64,000 bases of DNA from positions 248,001 to 312,000 of the forward strand of contig JABFRB010000019.1 of NCBI GenBank assembly GCA_013141385.1, read 5' to 3'. Of the stretch, positions 45,442 through 55,204 are shown one piece after another. The translations under genes and the position numbers were made by a program. How positions within the stretch are numbered: position 1 is the first letter of the stretch; every line of letters starts with the position of its first letter. The notes under the pieces are model-generated. The model was not told where the DNA came from. It was given only the letters and a program-made list of their open reading frames with translations, and made no database searches. This DNA is from Bacteroidales bacterium. Lineage in GTDB: Bacteria; Bacteroidota; Bacteroidia; Bacteroidales; Tenuifilaceae.

Positions 45442-46454
45442 AAAAGTTTTCCTTGTTCTTCTGCTTTAATAATACCCAAATGTTTGTAAGCTAGGGTTGT
45501 AACTTCTCTACCTCTTGGAGTTCTATTAATGAAGCCCTCTTTTATTAGAAATGGCTCGTAAACTTCTTCAATTGTTCCTGAATCTTCTCCAACAGCAGTT
45601 GAAATAGTATTTAATCCAACTGGTCCACCATTAAACTTATAAATTATCGTGGTCAATATCTTGTTATCCATTTCATCTAAACCCTTTTTATCAATCTTTA
45701 ATGCATCCAAAGCATACTTTGATATCTCTTTATCAACAATATTATTCCCTTTTACCTGAGCAAAGTCTCTAACCCGTCTTAATAAGGAATTAGCGATTCG
45801 AGGGGTGCCTCTACTTCTTAAAGAAATTTCTGTTGTGGCGTCATCTTTTACTTCAATATTTAAAATTTTTGCAGATCTTTTAAGAATTCTTTTTAACGTT
45901 TCGGAATCATAATATTCCAAGTGTAATTTTATACCAAATCTTGCCCTAAGTGGGCTTGTTAACAAACCACTTCTAGTTGTAGCTCCAATTAAAGTAAAAG
46001 GATTTAATTCAATTTGTATAGTCCGTGCACTAGCACCCTTATCAATCAATATATCAATTTTGTAATCTTCCATTGCAGAGTACAAATACTCTTCAACAAT
46101 AGGGCTTAATCTATGAATCTCATCAATAAATAGTACATCAAACTTCTCTAAGTTTGTTAATATTCCGGCTAAATCTCCGGGTTTTTCTAAAACTGGACCA
46201 GATGTACATTTAATTGATACATTTAATTCATTTGCAATGATATTTGCTAAAGTTGTTTTCCCTAAACCAGGAGGTCCATGAAGCAATACATGATCCAAAG
46301 CTTCATTCCTCATCTTAGCTGCCTTTACAAAAATCTTTAAATTATCTATTATACCTTCTTGTCCACTAAATTCCTGAAATTCAAATGGCCTTATTTTCTG
46401 CTCAATATCCTTATCCGAATCTATTTTATTTCCTCTTAAAAATTCATTCTCCAT
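45438..46454 (-). CDS. ruvB: Holliday junction branch migration helicase RuvB
   Basis: 338 residues. Walker A is [15 protein letters not shown], Walker B DEIHRL, sensor 1 in [19 protein letters not shown], and the C-terminal winged helix ends with [10 protein letters not shown]. Two RuvB hexamers drive branch migration with RuvA at recombination junctions. It starts 4 bp after nadA. All motifs and length are normal. Confidence 0.98.
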   Translation of the reverse strand: MENEFLRGNKIDSDKDIEQKIRPFEFQEFSGQEGIIDNLKIFVKAAKMRNEALDHVLLHGPPGLGKTTLANIIANELNVSIKCTSGPVLEKPGDLAGILTNLEKFDVLFIDEIHRLSPIVEEYLYSAMEDYKIDILIDKGASARTIQIELNPFTLIGATTRSGLLTSPLRARFGIKLHLEYYDSETLKRILKRSAKILNIEVKDDATTEISLRSRGTPRIANSLLRRVRDFAQVKGNNIVDKEISKYALDALKIDKKGLDEMDNKILTTIIYKFNGGPVGLNTISTAVGEDSGTIEEVYEPFLIKEGFINRTPRGREVTTLAYKHLGIIKAEEQGKLF

Positions 46455-46458
46455 ATAT

Positions 46459-47448
46459 CTACTTCGAAATTTCCAACATTCTTTTAATAGGTAATCGTGC
46501 TAAATTCATTAAATTATCATCCATAATAACCTCTGGTAATTCGTATTTTAAAGTTAAATAAATTTTTTTTAAGGTGATTAACTTCATAAAGGAACATTCA
46601 TTACACCCACAATTCGTTGCTTTTGGTGGAGGCGAAATAAAAATCTTATCTGGATTAACTTTCTTCATTTGATATATTATTCCGGGTTCTGTAGCAACAA
46701 TATATTCATTAGAACTATCATTTATTGTATAATTTAATAAATCTGATGTAGATCCAATAAAATCGGAAACAACTAATATATGTTGCTTACATTCTGGATG
46801 TGATATTAATTTTGCCTTAGGGTATTTACTTTTAATCCTTAATATCTCCTCTAAATCAAATTCTTCATGAACATGACATGCTCCATCCCAAACAATCATA
46901 TTCTCTCTTCCTGTGATATTCTTAATATAATTTCCTAGATTTCTATCTGGTGCAAAAATAACTCCTTGTTCTTTCGGAATGCTATTAATAATTTTTACAG
47001 CATTTGAAGAAGTACAACAAATATCTGAAATACTTTTTATTTCTGCAGTAGTATTTACATATGTAATTACCTTATATCCTTCATATTTTTTTATAAAGTT
47101 TTTAAAATCATCGTATTTACAAGAATCGGCTAAACTACATCCTGCATTCCTATCGGGTATTAAAACTTTCTTATTTGGCGACAAAATTTTTGCTGTTTCA
47201 GCCATAAAACTAACACCAGCAAAAAGAATTATATCCGCTTCAATATCCTCTGCTTTTTTTGATAATGCTAAACTATCTCCTATAAAATCAGCGACATCTT
47301 GTATCTCTGAAGTTTGATAGTAATGAGCAAGAATAATTGCATTTTTTTCCTCCTTTAATCTCTTTATTTCGAAAGGTAAATCTAAATTACTATCGATGTT
47401 TAAATCGATAAAACCTAATTTATCAACAGTATTAACATTTATAATCAT
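46459..47448 (-). CDS. nadA: Quinolinate synthase A
   Basis: 329 residues. It has the family's triplicated layout with [21 protein letters not shown] at the start, the cluster cysteines in [16 protein letters not shown] and NCGCNEC, and [12 protein letters not shown]. It condenses iminoaspartate with dihydroxyacetone phosphate using a [4Fe-4S] cluster, in NAD biosynthesis. nadB and nadC are not adjacent. It is the first gene of a nadA-ruvB pair. Confidence 0.96.
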   Translation of the reverse strand: MIINVNTVDKLGFIDLNIDSNLDLPFEIKRLKEEKNAIILAHYYQTSEIQDVADFIGDSLALSKKAEDIEADIILFAGVSFMAETAKILSPNKKVLIPDRNAGCSLADSCKYDDFKNFIKKYEGYKVITYVNTTAEIKSISDICCTSSNAVKIINSIPKEQGVIFAPDRNLGNYIKNITGRENMIVWDGACHVHEEFDLEEILRIKSKYPKAKLISHPECKQHILVVSDFIGSTSDLLNYTINDSSNEYIVATEPGIIYQMKKVNPDKIFISPPPKATNCGCNECSFMKLITLKKIYLTLKYELPEVIMDDNLMNLARLPIKRMLEISK

Positions 47449-47949
47449 ATTTTTAAACTTATAAATTTAATTTATGATGATGATGTTAGGATGTTAATTT
47501 GGTTAAAAAAAACATCTAAATGTTCTTGCAAAATTGCCTATTAATATTCGGATAACAAATTTTAAACAGCGTAAAAAACAATTTGTGTCTGGTATTCAAT
47601 CGAATTCAACAGTTATTAACAATTAGTTAATATCGTAAAAGTGTATAAAATTAGAGTTACTAACATATTCAAAAGAGTTAATAGGTTGTGTGTACTATAT
47701 TTTTAAAATTTCTTAAAATCTCTTTGAAGATTGAAAAAAAAGTATAACTGATTACAGAGAAATTAAAAGCAAATTTATTTTTAATACAAAACACACAATC
47801 TTATTAACAGCGATTAAACAAATTAATATGTGAACAAGTTCAGTCAAATCCCACCATAAAAGGATCTAAAGACATCAGAATAATCAAATAATTTTAGTCA
47901 AATCTCATTAACCTCACTACCTTTGCTTCTATACCTTTACATGTATAAG
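47449..47949. other. AT-rich intergenic region between nadA and the BamA-like gene
   Basis: About 500 bp, very AT-rich, with several TTAACA/TTATTAAC-type words and no open frame that looks coding. A TACCTTTG (-7 type) element close to 47918-47925 is a likely promoter for the downstream barrel gene. I considered a replication origin and do not support it. Confidence 0.4.
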
Positions 47950-49050
47950 ATGAAAATATCTTCGACATTAGTTGTCATTTTTCTATTGTGCTCACAGGGC
48001 ATAATAGCGGAAACAAATTTATTAGTGCCTAAAGATACTATTCCCCTAAAGGATACAAACAAAAATTTCATAGTTGCTTTGCCCATACTGTTTTATGGTG
48101 ATGAAACGAATTGGGGCATGGGGATTACTTCTGGCTACTATTTTACCAGCGAAGGCTCAAGTAAAGCATCAAATATTCAGGGAACATTGATTTATACATT
48201 AAAGAATCAAGTAAGTTTAACCTTACTTCCTAAATTTTATACTGAGGATAGGGATTTTTACTATTCAGGGCATGTTAAAGCCAATTATTACCCCGATAAG
48301 TTCTTTGGTATAGGTCGAAATACTCCTGATTCGCTTGAGGAAAATTATATTTCAAAGGATGCTTCACTTCTATTTCAACGTCAACGAGTGATGTTTGATG
48401 TAATTATGGCAGGAGTACAGGCACAATTTGGTTATTATCAAGCGTCTGATTTCAAAAATAATGGAGAACTTATTAATAAAACCATAATTGGAACAAAAAC
48501 TTTTTTTACTTCTGGTTTGGGATTTCTACTAACATGGGATAATCGGGATAATTTGTTCTATCCAACACGAGGGGAGTTTTACAAATTGTCTCTACTTATT
48601 AACAGCAAAATATTTGGAAGCCAATTGGAATACAGCCGATTAACGTTAGATTTCAGAAATTACTATCCAGTTGTGTATAGCCACCTGATTAGCCTTCAGA
48701 TTTATGGAGATATTACTTGGGGAAACACTCCGTTTCAGTTATTGCCATCAATAGGAGGTAATGAGATTTTAAGAGGATATTATAAGGGTAGATATCGCGA
48801 TAATAACTTAATTGCTGCACAAGTAGAATATCGTTTTCCAATTTACAAGTGGTTAAAAGGTTCAATGTTTTATTCTGCAGGGGATGTTGCAAGCGATATT
48901 GACGATTTTGATTTGAGTAAATTCAAATACACTTATGGTTTTGGTTTAAGAGCAAGAGTAAACCCTGCAAATGTTCATATCCGTTTTGATGTTGGTTTTA
49001 CTCAAGAAAATAAACCGGCACTATACTTTACAGCAAGTGAGGCCTTTTAA
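47950..49050 (+). CDS. BamA/TamA-like outer-membrane barrel protein (surface antigen domain)
   Basis: 366 residues from the ATG at 47950; an ATG at 47941 and a TTG further up are alternatives. A signal peptide (KISSTLVVIFLLCSQGIIAE) is followed directly by a barrel with features of the Omp85 superfamily: GFLLTWDNRDNLFYPTRGEFYKL, LPSIGGNEILRGYYKGRYRDNN and a final Phe residue after TASEAF. No POTRA domains are present, so it is a short Omp85-like barrel of unknown cargo or role rather than BamA itself. Monocistronic, closed by a strong terminator. Confidence 0.82.
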   Translation: MKISSTLVVIFLLCSQGIIAETNLLVPKDTIPLKDTNKNFIVALPILFYGDETNWGMGITSGYYFTSEGSSKASNIQGTLIYTLKNQVSLTLLPKFYTEDRDFYYSGHVKANYYPDKFFGIGRNTPDSLEENYISKDASLLFQRQRVMFDVIMAGVQAQFGYYQASDFKNNGELINKTIIGTKTFFTSGLGFLLTWDNRDNLFYPTRGEFYKLSLLINSKIFGSQLEYSRLTLDFRNYYPVVYSHLISLQIYGDITWGNTPFQLLPSIGGNEILRGYYKGRYRDNNLIAAQVEYRFPIYKWLKGSMFYSAGDVASDIDDFDLSKFKYTYGFGLRARVNPANVHIRFDVGFTQENKPALYFTASEAF

Positions 49051-49060
49051 TATATAAATA

Positions 49061-49085
49061 AAAAAGGGGTGAACCACCCCTTTTT
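49061..49085. terminator. Bidirectional terminator
   Basis: The stem AAAAAGGGGTG/CACCCCTTTTT has a 3-base loop. It lies between the convergent barrel and aminopeptidase genes. Confidence 0.88.
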
Positions 49086-49107
49086 ATAATTCTGGCATAA
49101 GAAAAAA

Positions 49108-50499
49108 TTAACCAGCAAATTCCTTTTCAACCTCATCAATGGTTATTGGGATACGTTTAGATCCTAGCAAACGACAACCTTTTGCTGTGATTAATATATC
49201 ATCTTCAAGACGTATGCCACCAAAACCTATATAATCAGCAACCTTATCAAAGTTAATAAACGAAGAATTTATCTTTTCATTCTTCCATTTTTCAAACAGT
49301 GCTGGGATAAAATAAATCCCAGGTTCAACGGTGATCACAAATCCTTGTTGGAGTTTTCTACCCAACCGAAGGTAGGCTGTTCCAAATTGGTCGGAGCGAG
49401 AGATTTCATCGTCATAGCCAACATTATTTTCACCAAGATCTTCCATATCATGAACATCAAGTCCCATCATATGTCCAAGACCGTGTGGCATAAATAATGC
49501 ATGAGCTCCATTTGTAACGGCATCATTAATATCACCCTTCATTAATCCAAGTTGAATTAATCCTGATGTTATTATTCTAGCAGCCTCTAAATGAATGTTT
49601 AAATAAGGAATATCTGGTTTTGCTAGTTCAATTGCTTTATTGTTTGCGGCTAGCACTATATTGTATATATCTTTTTGTTTTTGAGTGAATTTTCCTCCTA
49701 CAGGTATTGTTCTTGTAAAATCTGATGCGTAATTCGAAACAGCCTCTGCACCAGCATCACACAAAAGGAGTCGACCCTCTTTCAGGGTCTGAGAATGGTC
49801 GTGATTGTGAAGTGTTTCCCCGTTTTGGGAAAGTATAATTGGAAATGAAGGACTAGATCCATAACAATTTGCTATACCGGCTATTGTACCTGCTATATTA
49901 AGTTCCTTTTCTCCTACTTTTGCCATTTTCATTGCGGTGGTATGCATTTTATAGCCAATATCACAAGCGGAGTCTATTTCGGCTATCTCGCATGGTTCTT
50001 TTATAGAACGTAATGAAACTATAGCATTTACTAATTCAACGGATGAATATTTTTGAACCAATGAAGGATGGATACCGAGCAGTTGTTCTAATGAGAGAAT
50101 GTTTTCTGCTCTATAAGGAGGAGTAAAATAAATTCTACGACCTTGTTTAATTGCACGGTGAAGCGTTGTTGCTAGATCTTTCAATGGGTGAGTACATAAA
50201 ACACCAACTTTTGATGCTAATTCATTAATGGTTGGTTGTGGGCCCATCCAAATAATATCATCTATATCTACATTATTGCCATAAATACAGTCTTTGCCAT
50301 CTTCAATATCAATAACACCCACTAATCCGGGTAGATTTAGACCAAAGAAATAAAGAAAATTGCTATCTTGGCGGTAATGATAGGGATTTGCTGGGTAATT
50401 CATTGGTGATTCATTATTGCCATGAATTAATATAATTCCCGAACGAATCTTTTTACGGAGTTTTAACCGTCTTTCCGAATATATTTTACTATCAAACAT
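49108..50499 (-). CDS. Xaa-Pro aminopeptidase (M24B)
   Basis: 463 residues. An N-terminal creatinase-like domain (about 1-165) precedes the pita-bread catalytic domain with all five metal ligands: Asp248 and Asp260 (LLCDAGAE...SDFTRT), His343 (HGLGHMMGLDVHD), Glu392 (VEPGIYF) and Glu432 (GGIRLEDDILI). It removes N-terminal residues before proline, in the cytoplasm (no signal). Length and motifs fit the PepP group. Monocistronic or first of its own unit. Confidence 0.94.
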   Translation of the reverse strand: MFDSKIYSERRLKLRKKIRSGIILIHGNNESPMNYPANPYHYRQDSNFLYFFGLNLPGLVGVIDIEDGKDCIYGNNVDIDDIIWMGPQPTINELASKVGVLCTHPLKDLATTLHRAIKQGRRIYFTPPYRAENILSLEQLLGIHPSLVQKYSSVELVNAIVSLRSIKEPCEIAEIDSACDIGYKMHTTAMKMAKVGEKELNIAGTIAGIANCYGSSPSFPIILSQNGETLHNHDHSQTLKEGRLLLCDAGAEAVSNYASDFTRTIPVGGKFTQKQKDIYNIVLAANNKAIELAKPDIPYLNIHLEAARIITSGLIQLGLMKGDINDAVTNGAHALFMPHGLGHMMGLDVHDMEDLGENNVGYDDEISRSDQFGTAYLRLGRKLQQGFVITVEPGIYFIPALFEKWKNEKINSSFINFDKVADYIGFGGIRLEDDILITAKGCRLLGSKRIPITIDEVEKEFAG

Positions 50500-50604
50500 G
50501 CTATAGTTATTTTGAAATGAGGCATAAAGTTAGCACCTAATATCTATAATTCAAAATACAAGAAAATGCCATCAAAATACAAGCAAAAAAGTACTTGTAA
50601 TTGC

Positions 50605-51558
50605 TTAGCCAACATTTTGCCAAATCAATGCAGCAGCACCTAAAACGGCAGCGTTTTTACCCTCAAGTTCTGAAGGGATAATTTTTACTTTATTTCTAAA
50701 AACAGGAAATAGATTTTCTTCCATGTAACGTTTTGTGGGTTCAATTATTAAGCCGCCTGCTTTTGCAAGTCCGCCAAAAACAAAAATGGCTTCAGGACTG
50801 AACATTGCAACAGCCTCAGCGAGTTTAAGGCCCAAAACCTTGCCTGTAAATTCAAATGCTTCAATAGCTATTTTATCGCCGCTAATTGCCGCATCCGACA
50901 CCATTTTTGCAGTTAGTTTTTCAAAGCTCACCCCTCTTAAGATACTCGGTTGATTGCTATCAGCCAATAGCATAAATACAGTTCTTCTTATTCCCGTTGC
51001 AGAGGCGTAAGTTTCCAAGCATCCTTTGTTTCCACATCCACATATGCGACCATCGGGGAAGGCTGTTAAATGTCCAAGTTCTCCGGCAAAGCCATCGTGC
51101 CCAACAATGAGTTTGCCATTTGCAACGATACCGCTCCCCAAACCAGTTCCAAGAGTAATGACAATAAAATCTTTCATATTTCGGGCTCCACCAAAAAACA
51201 TTTCACCCAAAGCAGCGGCATTAGCATCGTTGGTTACTATTGTAGGAACAGGTGTGTACTTTGTGAGTTCTTTAGATAGAGGCAGTATGCCTTTCCACTC
51301 TAAATTTGGAGCATCTACAATAGCACCAAGGTTATAAGAACCATTTGGGGCACCAATGCCAATGCCTATCAGGGTATGGTTTTCCCCAGTTTTTTTAATT
51401 AGGGTTTCAATTTCTTGAAATATAGACTTAACAAAGTCCTCAAAAAACCTATGGTTTTTTGTTGATATTGATGATTCTATTAAACAATCACCATTATTTG
51501 TAACCAATCCAATCACGGTATTGGTTCCTCCGATATCTATACCTGCTACAACATCCAT
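50605..51558 (-). CDS. ROK family sugar kinase (glucokinase-like)
   Basis: 317 residues. ATP-binding motif AGIDIGGTNTVIGLV at the N-terminus, catalytic region VTNDANAAALGEMFFGGAR and TLGTGLGSGIVANG, and the ROK zinc motif in CGCGNKGCLETYAS. There is no DNA-binding domain, so it is a kinase rather than a NagC-type repressor. It phosphorylates glucose or a related hexose in the cytoplasm; exact specificity is not decidable by eye. It follows the DUF4834 gene by 49 bp. Confidence 0.92.
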   Translation of the reverse strand: MDVVAGIDIGGTNTVIGLVTNNGDCLIESSISTKNHRFFEDFVKSIFQEIETLIKKTGENHTLIGIGIGAPNGSYNLGAIVDAPNLEWKGILPLSKELTKYTPVPTIVTNDANAAALGEMFFGGARNMKDFIVITLGTGLGSGIVANGKLIVGHDGFAGELGHLTAFPDGRICGCGNKGCLETYASATGIRRTVFMLLADSNQPSILRGVSFEKLTAKMVSDAAISGDKIAIEAFEFTGKVLGLKLAEAVAMFSPEAIFVFGGLAKAGGLIIEPTKRYMEENLFPVFRNKVKIIPSELEGKNAAVLGAAALIWQNVG

Positions 51559-51607
51559 TTTTTAAAGAATTATTTTATTTATAATAATTTGATGATTAAT
51601 TGAAAAA

Positions 51608-51850
51608 CTATTTTGTATCAATTTCTTCGAAATCAACATAATCCCCAACATTTTTATCTACAACTTTTTCTTTAGTTGGATTACCTTTAATATAAGCATC
51701 CCCAACCTTTTGTCCTTTATCTTTTTCTTGCTGAACATTCATCTTTTTTGCCAAACGAAAGAGGAATATTTTCAAAAGAAAACGAGAAATATAGCCTAAT
51801 ACAGTAATGACTATAAAGACAATCAGTATAAATCTTAAAAAGCCAAGCAT
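51608..51850 (-). CDS. DUF4834 family small membrane protein
   Basis: 80 residues. One membrane helix (about 4-24), a basic segment, then a hydrophilic tail ending in GDYVDFEEIDTK, the conserved closing motif of DUF4834. The family is limited to Bacteroidota and has no known function. It sits 15 bp after the DUF3352-like gene and before the ROK kinase. Confidence 0.8.
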   Translation of the reverse strand: MLGFLRFILIVFIVITVLGYISRFLLKIFLFRLAKKMNVQQEKDKGQKVGDAYIKGNPTKEKVVDKNVGDYVDFEEIDTK

Positions 51851-51865
51851 TTGATATACAATTAA

Positions 51866-54640
51866 TTATTTTACAGAATAGTTAAGCAACATACCCGAAG
51901 GAGATCCTGTAATCACGTTAAAATTTGAACCCTTAATGGGGTTGTTTCCAACACTAAAAAGAGTGCATCCGTTTAAAGGAAAACCATCATATAAAGAGCC
52001 ATTTCCATTAACTAGAAAGATTTTATTGTTCTTTAAGGAAATAAATCCAAGTTTAAGACCCAAATTATTGATCCTGCAGGTCAAGATTTCAGAGATCATT
52101 TCGGCATCAAACTTATATAAAAAGAGCAAAGTTTTATTCTTTTTATAAACATAAAGGCTCATGTTATCTAAAAAAACAAACTCTTTTTCGCCATCAGAAT
52201 CGACATCCAGATAATTGAAAACATGCTTTGATGAAAAGACTTTAATTGCGAGTTCTTCAACTTTACCATTAAAATAAATGAATTTGATAAGACCGATAGA
52301 ATCTGTGGTGATAAGCCTCACAGAATGGTTTTTGGAATTTTCGTCGAGGATAAATTGGCTATTTACGGATTTGGAAAAGTAGTGAGGTAAAGAGACCCTT
52401 GCACCTCCCTTCCTATCAACAATATATGGGCGGTTTGCATCGGCAAAAACAATATAATCCTTACCGTTCACACAAAAGTGTTGGAGTTGACCGCCTACAA
52501 TTTTTTCTGTTTTTCCAAAAAACCAACCAGAAAGGGGTTTTCCTTGACAATTGAATGCGTATATTTTATGATCGCTGCATGCAATAAATAAACGATAGTC
52601 ACGGCTATTATCGTAATCAAAAACCGAAACAGGATTTGTGGCTTTTGACGATAACTTTATTGGATAACCATCAACAAAATCCCCCCTTCGATCAACGGCA
52701 TAGATATAATTTTTTGTACTAAAAACGTATTGCAGTTTTTCATTTCTAAACAGATCCGCTTGCATAATTTCACCATTAATTGGTTCGGGTAGTTGCTTTG
52801 TCCAAAGAATACGTCCAACATCATTGAGTAAATAGAGTTTGTTTTTTTTATCTTGAACTATTATTTCCTGACTTTTTGTAACATGGTTGGTTACCAGTTG
52901 TGGTCGCATCGAAAAGGTTGTATCAAGCCTCGTTTCCCAAGAGGTTTGAGGATCTTCAGATGTAAATGGTGAGTACTGGAAGTTGATATTATTGAATATC
53001 ATACTGCTCCCACCGTTAAGTTGTAATGAGATCCCTTGAATTTTATTTAAGGAAGAGTGGTTGTTGGATAGTGAGGATGCGTATTGATTTTCAAGAAGAT
53101 TTTCAAAAAGTTTTTCGCCTCTATGAGGATTTAGATAGAAGAAAAAACTGGATTCAGCGGCTAGCACATTACTGAATTGGCGAAAAGATATATCCAGTTG
53201 AAGCTGCTTATTGTGAATATTTGAAAGGATAATTTTAGATAAAGATTCCTTGGATGATCCAAAGATAACGTAGTCATCAATAAAGGTAATATACTCATCG
53301 GATACACCTGAGAAAAGGCTCCCCAAAAGAAGTTGGTTTATTCCCTTAAATGGGAGTTTGTAAATTTCGTAACTTTTATCACTATCAACCTTAAAAATGG
53401 TTTTAAAATCAGAGCGTTTCAGTTTGTTTAATTTAACATATGAATCAATTCGTTCGCTGAAGGATTGTTTTGTTTGGCTAGAGCCATTATTTTTTACAGC
53501 AACATACCAACAATCTTTAGTGTCGACACCATCGAAGGGGGAAAAAAACAACGCTATTTCTTTATTAAAGTATGAACGGTAAAGTTCATGAATATCAATT
53601 CCAAAACTTTTTTTACAATCTGTTAGAGCAGAAGTATACTCAAGAATGCGATCCGTGCGATCAAGGTAAAGTCTATAATCTTCAAGGAAAAGATCGAGAT
53701 TCGATATTCCCAAACAGATAAACATTGCGGTTTCTAAAGGAAGAATAGAGGCTATTTTATTCTCAACAGGGCGTTGATGGGCAAAAACTTTGAGATAAGA
53801 ATTTAATGTGTCTGCCGTTAAAGTGAACCCATTGAGAAAAAACGCATCTTCTTTTATGGTAACATCAAGTTCACTCCACTGTGCGATATCAATGAGTGTA
53901 TTAATCCCTGAAAGATAAGGTTGTTTGAAAAATTTGCGAAATGTAACTGGAATCTTTGAATTGTTTACATAGAGATTTGCATCTACCTTGGTACCAGCGG
54001 TATGTGAAATAGATAAGAATCCGGGATCGTTTAAAAGAGACGATTGTTTTTCGAGTTGGTTAATCGAAGACGTAATCAAATTTATCGATGATGAACAAAT
54101 TACTATACCGCGAAAAAAACTGAAGTAAAATAGTTCGGTGGAACGTTTGGAATCAAGAATGGTAGAAATGCTGATTTTGTTATATTCTTGTGTTACAATC
54201 CGAAATTTGTTTGTTATATACTGTTCCACAAGGTCAAGGAGCTCCTTTTTACTAGAGCCTTTTGGTATTTTAACTGTTGCAAAGAAGTGAATATTATTCC
54301 CCCCAAGAACATGGGCGGAAATGTAAACAGGATTTACAGAAACTAACTGGTTAAAAAGTAATGAGCGATTAGAGAGGCTGTCAATAAAGGCTATAGTACT
54401 ATCCGCTTTTGCTACAGGCGTAAATCGCTTTATAGTTTCCCACAGATGATTGTTTGTTTGTAAATTTCCCGAAAAACGATGATAATCATTAACCTTTAAG
54501 ACAAAAGAGGCGTCAGTTGGAACGGCAAGAATTGCCTCCGAGGGGGTTTCCCTCTTGTTTTGCAACCAAAAAAAGAAAAAAACAACGGCAACGGACAAGG
54601 CGACTAATGTTACTGCAATTGTAAAAATCAACTTCTTCAT
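51866..54640 (-). CDS. Large DUF3352-like protein with C-terminal propeller-like region
   Basis: 924 residues from the ATG at 54640, rejecting an eight-residue upstream extension. One membrane helix (about 4-24) anchors the protein; the rest is extracytoplasmic. Residues about 35-560 resemble DUF3352 (starting AVPTDASFVLKVNDYHRFSG). Residues about 590-924 show repeats such as NDVGRILWTKQLPEPINGEI, YAVDRRGDFVDGYPIKLSS and YAFNCQGKPLSGWFF, typical of a PQQ/FG-GAP-like beta propeller. Function unknown; a surface or periplasmic scaffold is plausible. It heads the DUF4834-ROK unit. Confidence 0.7.
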   Translation of the reverse strand: MKKLIFTIAVTLVALSVAVVFFFFWLQNKRETPSEAILAVPTDASFVLKVNDYHRFSGNLQTNNHLWETIKRFTPVAKADSTIAFIDSLSNRSLLFNQLVSVNPVYISAHVLGGNNIHFFATVKIPKGSSKKELLDLVEQYITNKFRIVTQEYNKISISTILDSKRSTELFYFSFFRGIVICSSSINLITSSINQLEKQSSLLNDPGFLSISHTAGTKVDANLYVNNSKIPVTFRKFFKQPYLSGINTLIDIAQWSELDVTIKEDAFFLNGFTLTADTLNSYLKVFAHQRPVENKIASILPLETAMFICLGISNLDLFLEDYRLYLDRTDRILEYTSALTDCKKSFGIDIHELYRSYFNKEIALFFSPFDGVDTKDCWYVAVKNNGSSQTKQSFSERIDSYVKLNKLKRSDFKTIFKVDSDKSYEIYKLPFKGINQLLLGSLFSGVSDEYITFIDDYVIFGSSKESLSKIILSNIHNKQLQLDISFRQFSNVLAAESSFFFYLNPHRGEKLFENLLENQYASSLSNNHSSLNKIQGISLQLNGGSSMIFNNINFQYSPFTSEDPQTSWETRLDTTFSMRPQLVTNHVTKSQEIIVQDKKNKLYLLNDVGRILWTKQLPEPINGEIMQADLFRNEKLQYVFSTKNYIYAVDRRGDFVDGYPIKLSSKATNPVSVFDYDNSRDYRLFIACSDHKIYAFNCQGKPLSGWFFGKTEKIVGGQLQHFCVNGKDYIVFADANRPYIVDRKGGARVSLPHYFSKSVNSQFILDENSKNHSVRLITTDSIGLIKFIYFNGKVEELAIKVFSSKHVFNYLDVDSDGEKEFVFLDNMSLYVYKKNKTLLFLYKFDAEMISEILTCRINNLGLKLGFISLKNNKIFLVNGNGSLYDGFPLNGCTLFSVGNNPIKGSNFNVITGSPSGMLLNYSVK

Positions 54641-55204
54641 AACGATACTAGAAGAGTAAATCAACTATTTAACCATTTACGAGCACTTCCTTTAAATCAA
54701 GCTTACTATTCCATGATGATGATAACATTTAAATATATTTTGGTTGAAAAAACATGAAATAGAATATTCAATCTAAAAAGTAATACAGGATACAAATGTA
54801 CAACCGATAATTCAAAATTAGGAAATATTCAATGAGGTGCTTAAATAATTTGTAAAAACCGGTATTTATATTTGTAAGTTGCTAATTTATAGCATGTTTT
54901 ATTTTTACCATACAGCCACTTCCTATTTTGCTTCCCCAAAGGTAATTTCACAAAACAAATAACATCATAAATAGAGTAGAACTAAAAAAAATCACGTATT
55001 GTATAACATAATCGATGATTTGTTTGTTGATTAAACGGTTGATATTTTGTTATTTGAAAAAACAAAAGTGTGAGAACGGGGCATGATTTACCTTCCCAAA
55101 ATTACTTTTTGAATGTATTTTTTTCAATGATTTTCATCATCTTATATAAAAACAAAAAAATATTAAGTTAACTTGCCTCGATTTTGAACAAGATTAATCA
55201 CGGA
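54641..55204. other. Divergent intergenic region between the DUF3352-like gene and the sugar transferase
   Basis: 564 bp, AT-rich, no coding-like frame. It should hold two divergent promoters. TATATTTG at 54867-54874 fits the -7 consensus on the plus strand but lies 330 bp before the sugar transferase start, so a long leader or a coincidence is possible. No repeat or RNA fold stood out. Confidence 0.4.

Noticed and set aside
47449-47949. Possible replication origin (AT-rich, TTATTAAC words, one near-match to a DnaA box)
   Set aside because: No cluster of TTATNCACA boxes, no dnaA or dnaN nearby, and such words are expected in DNA this AT-rich.
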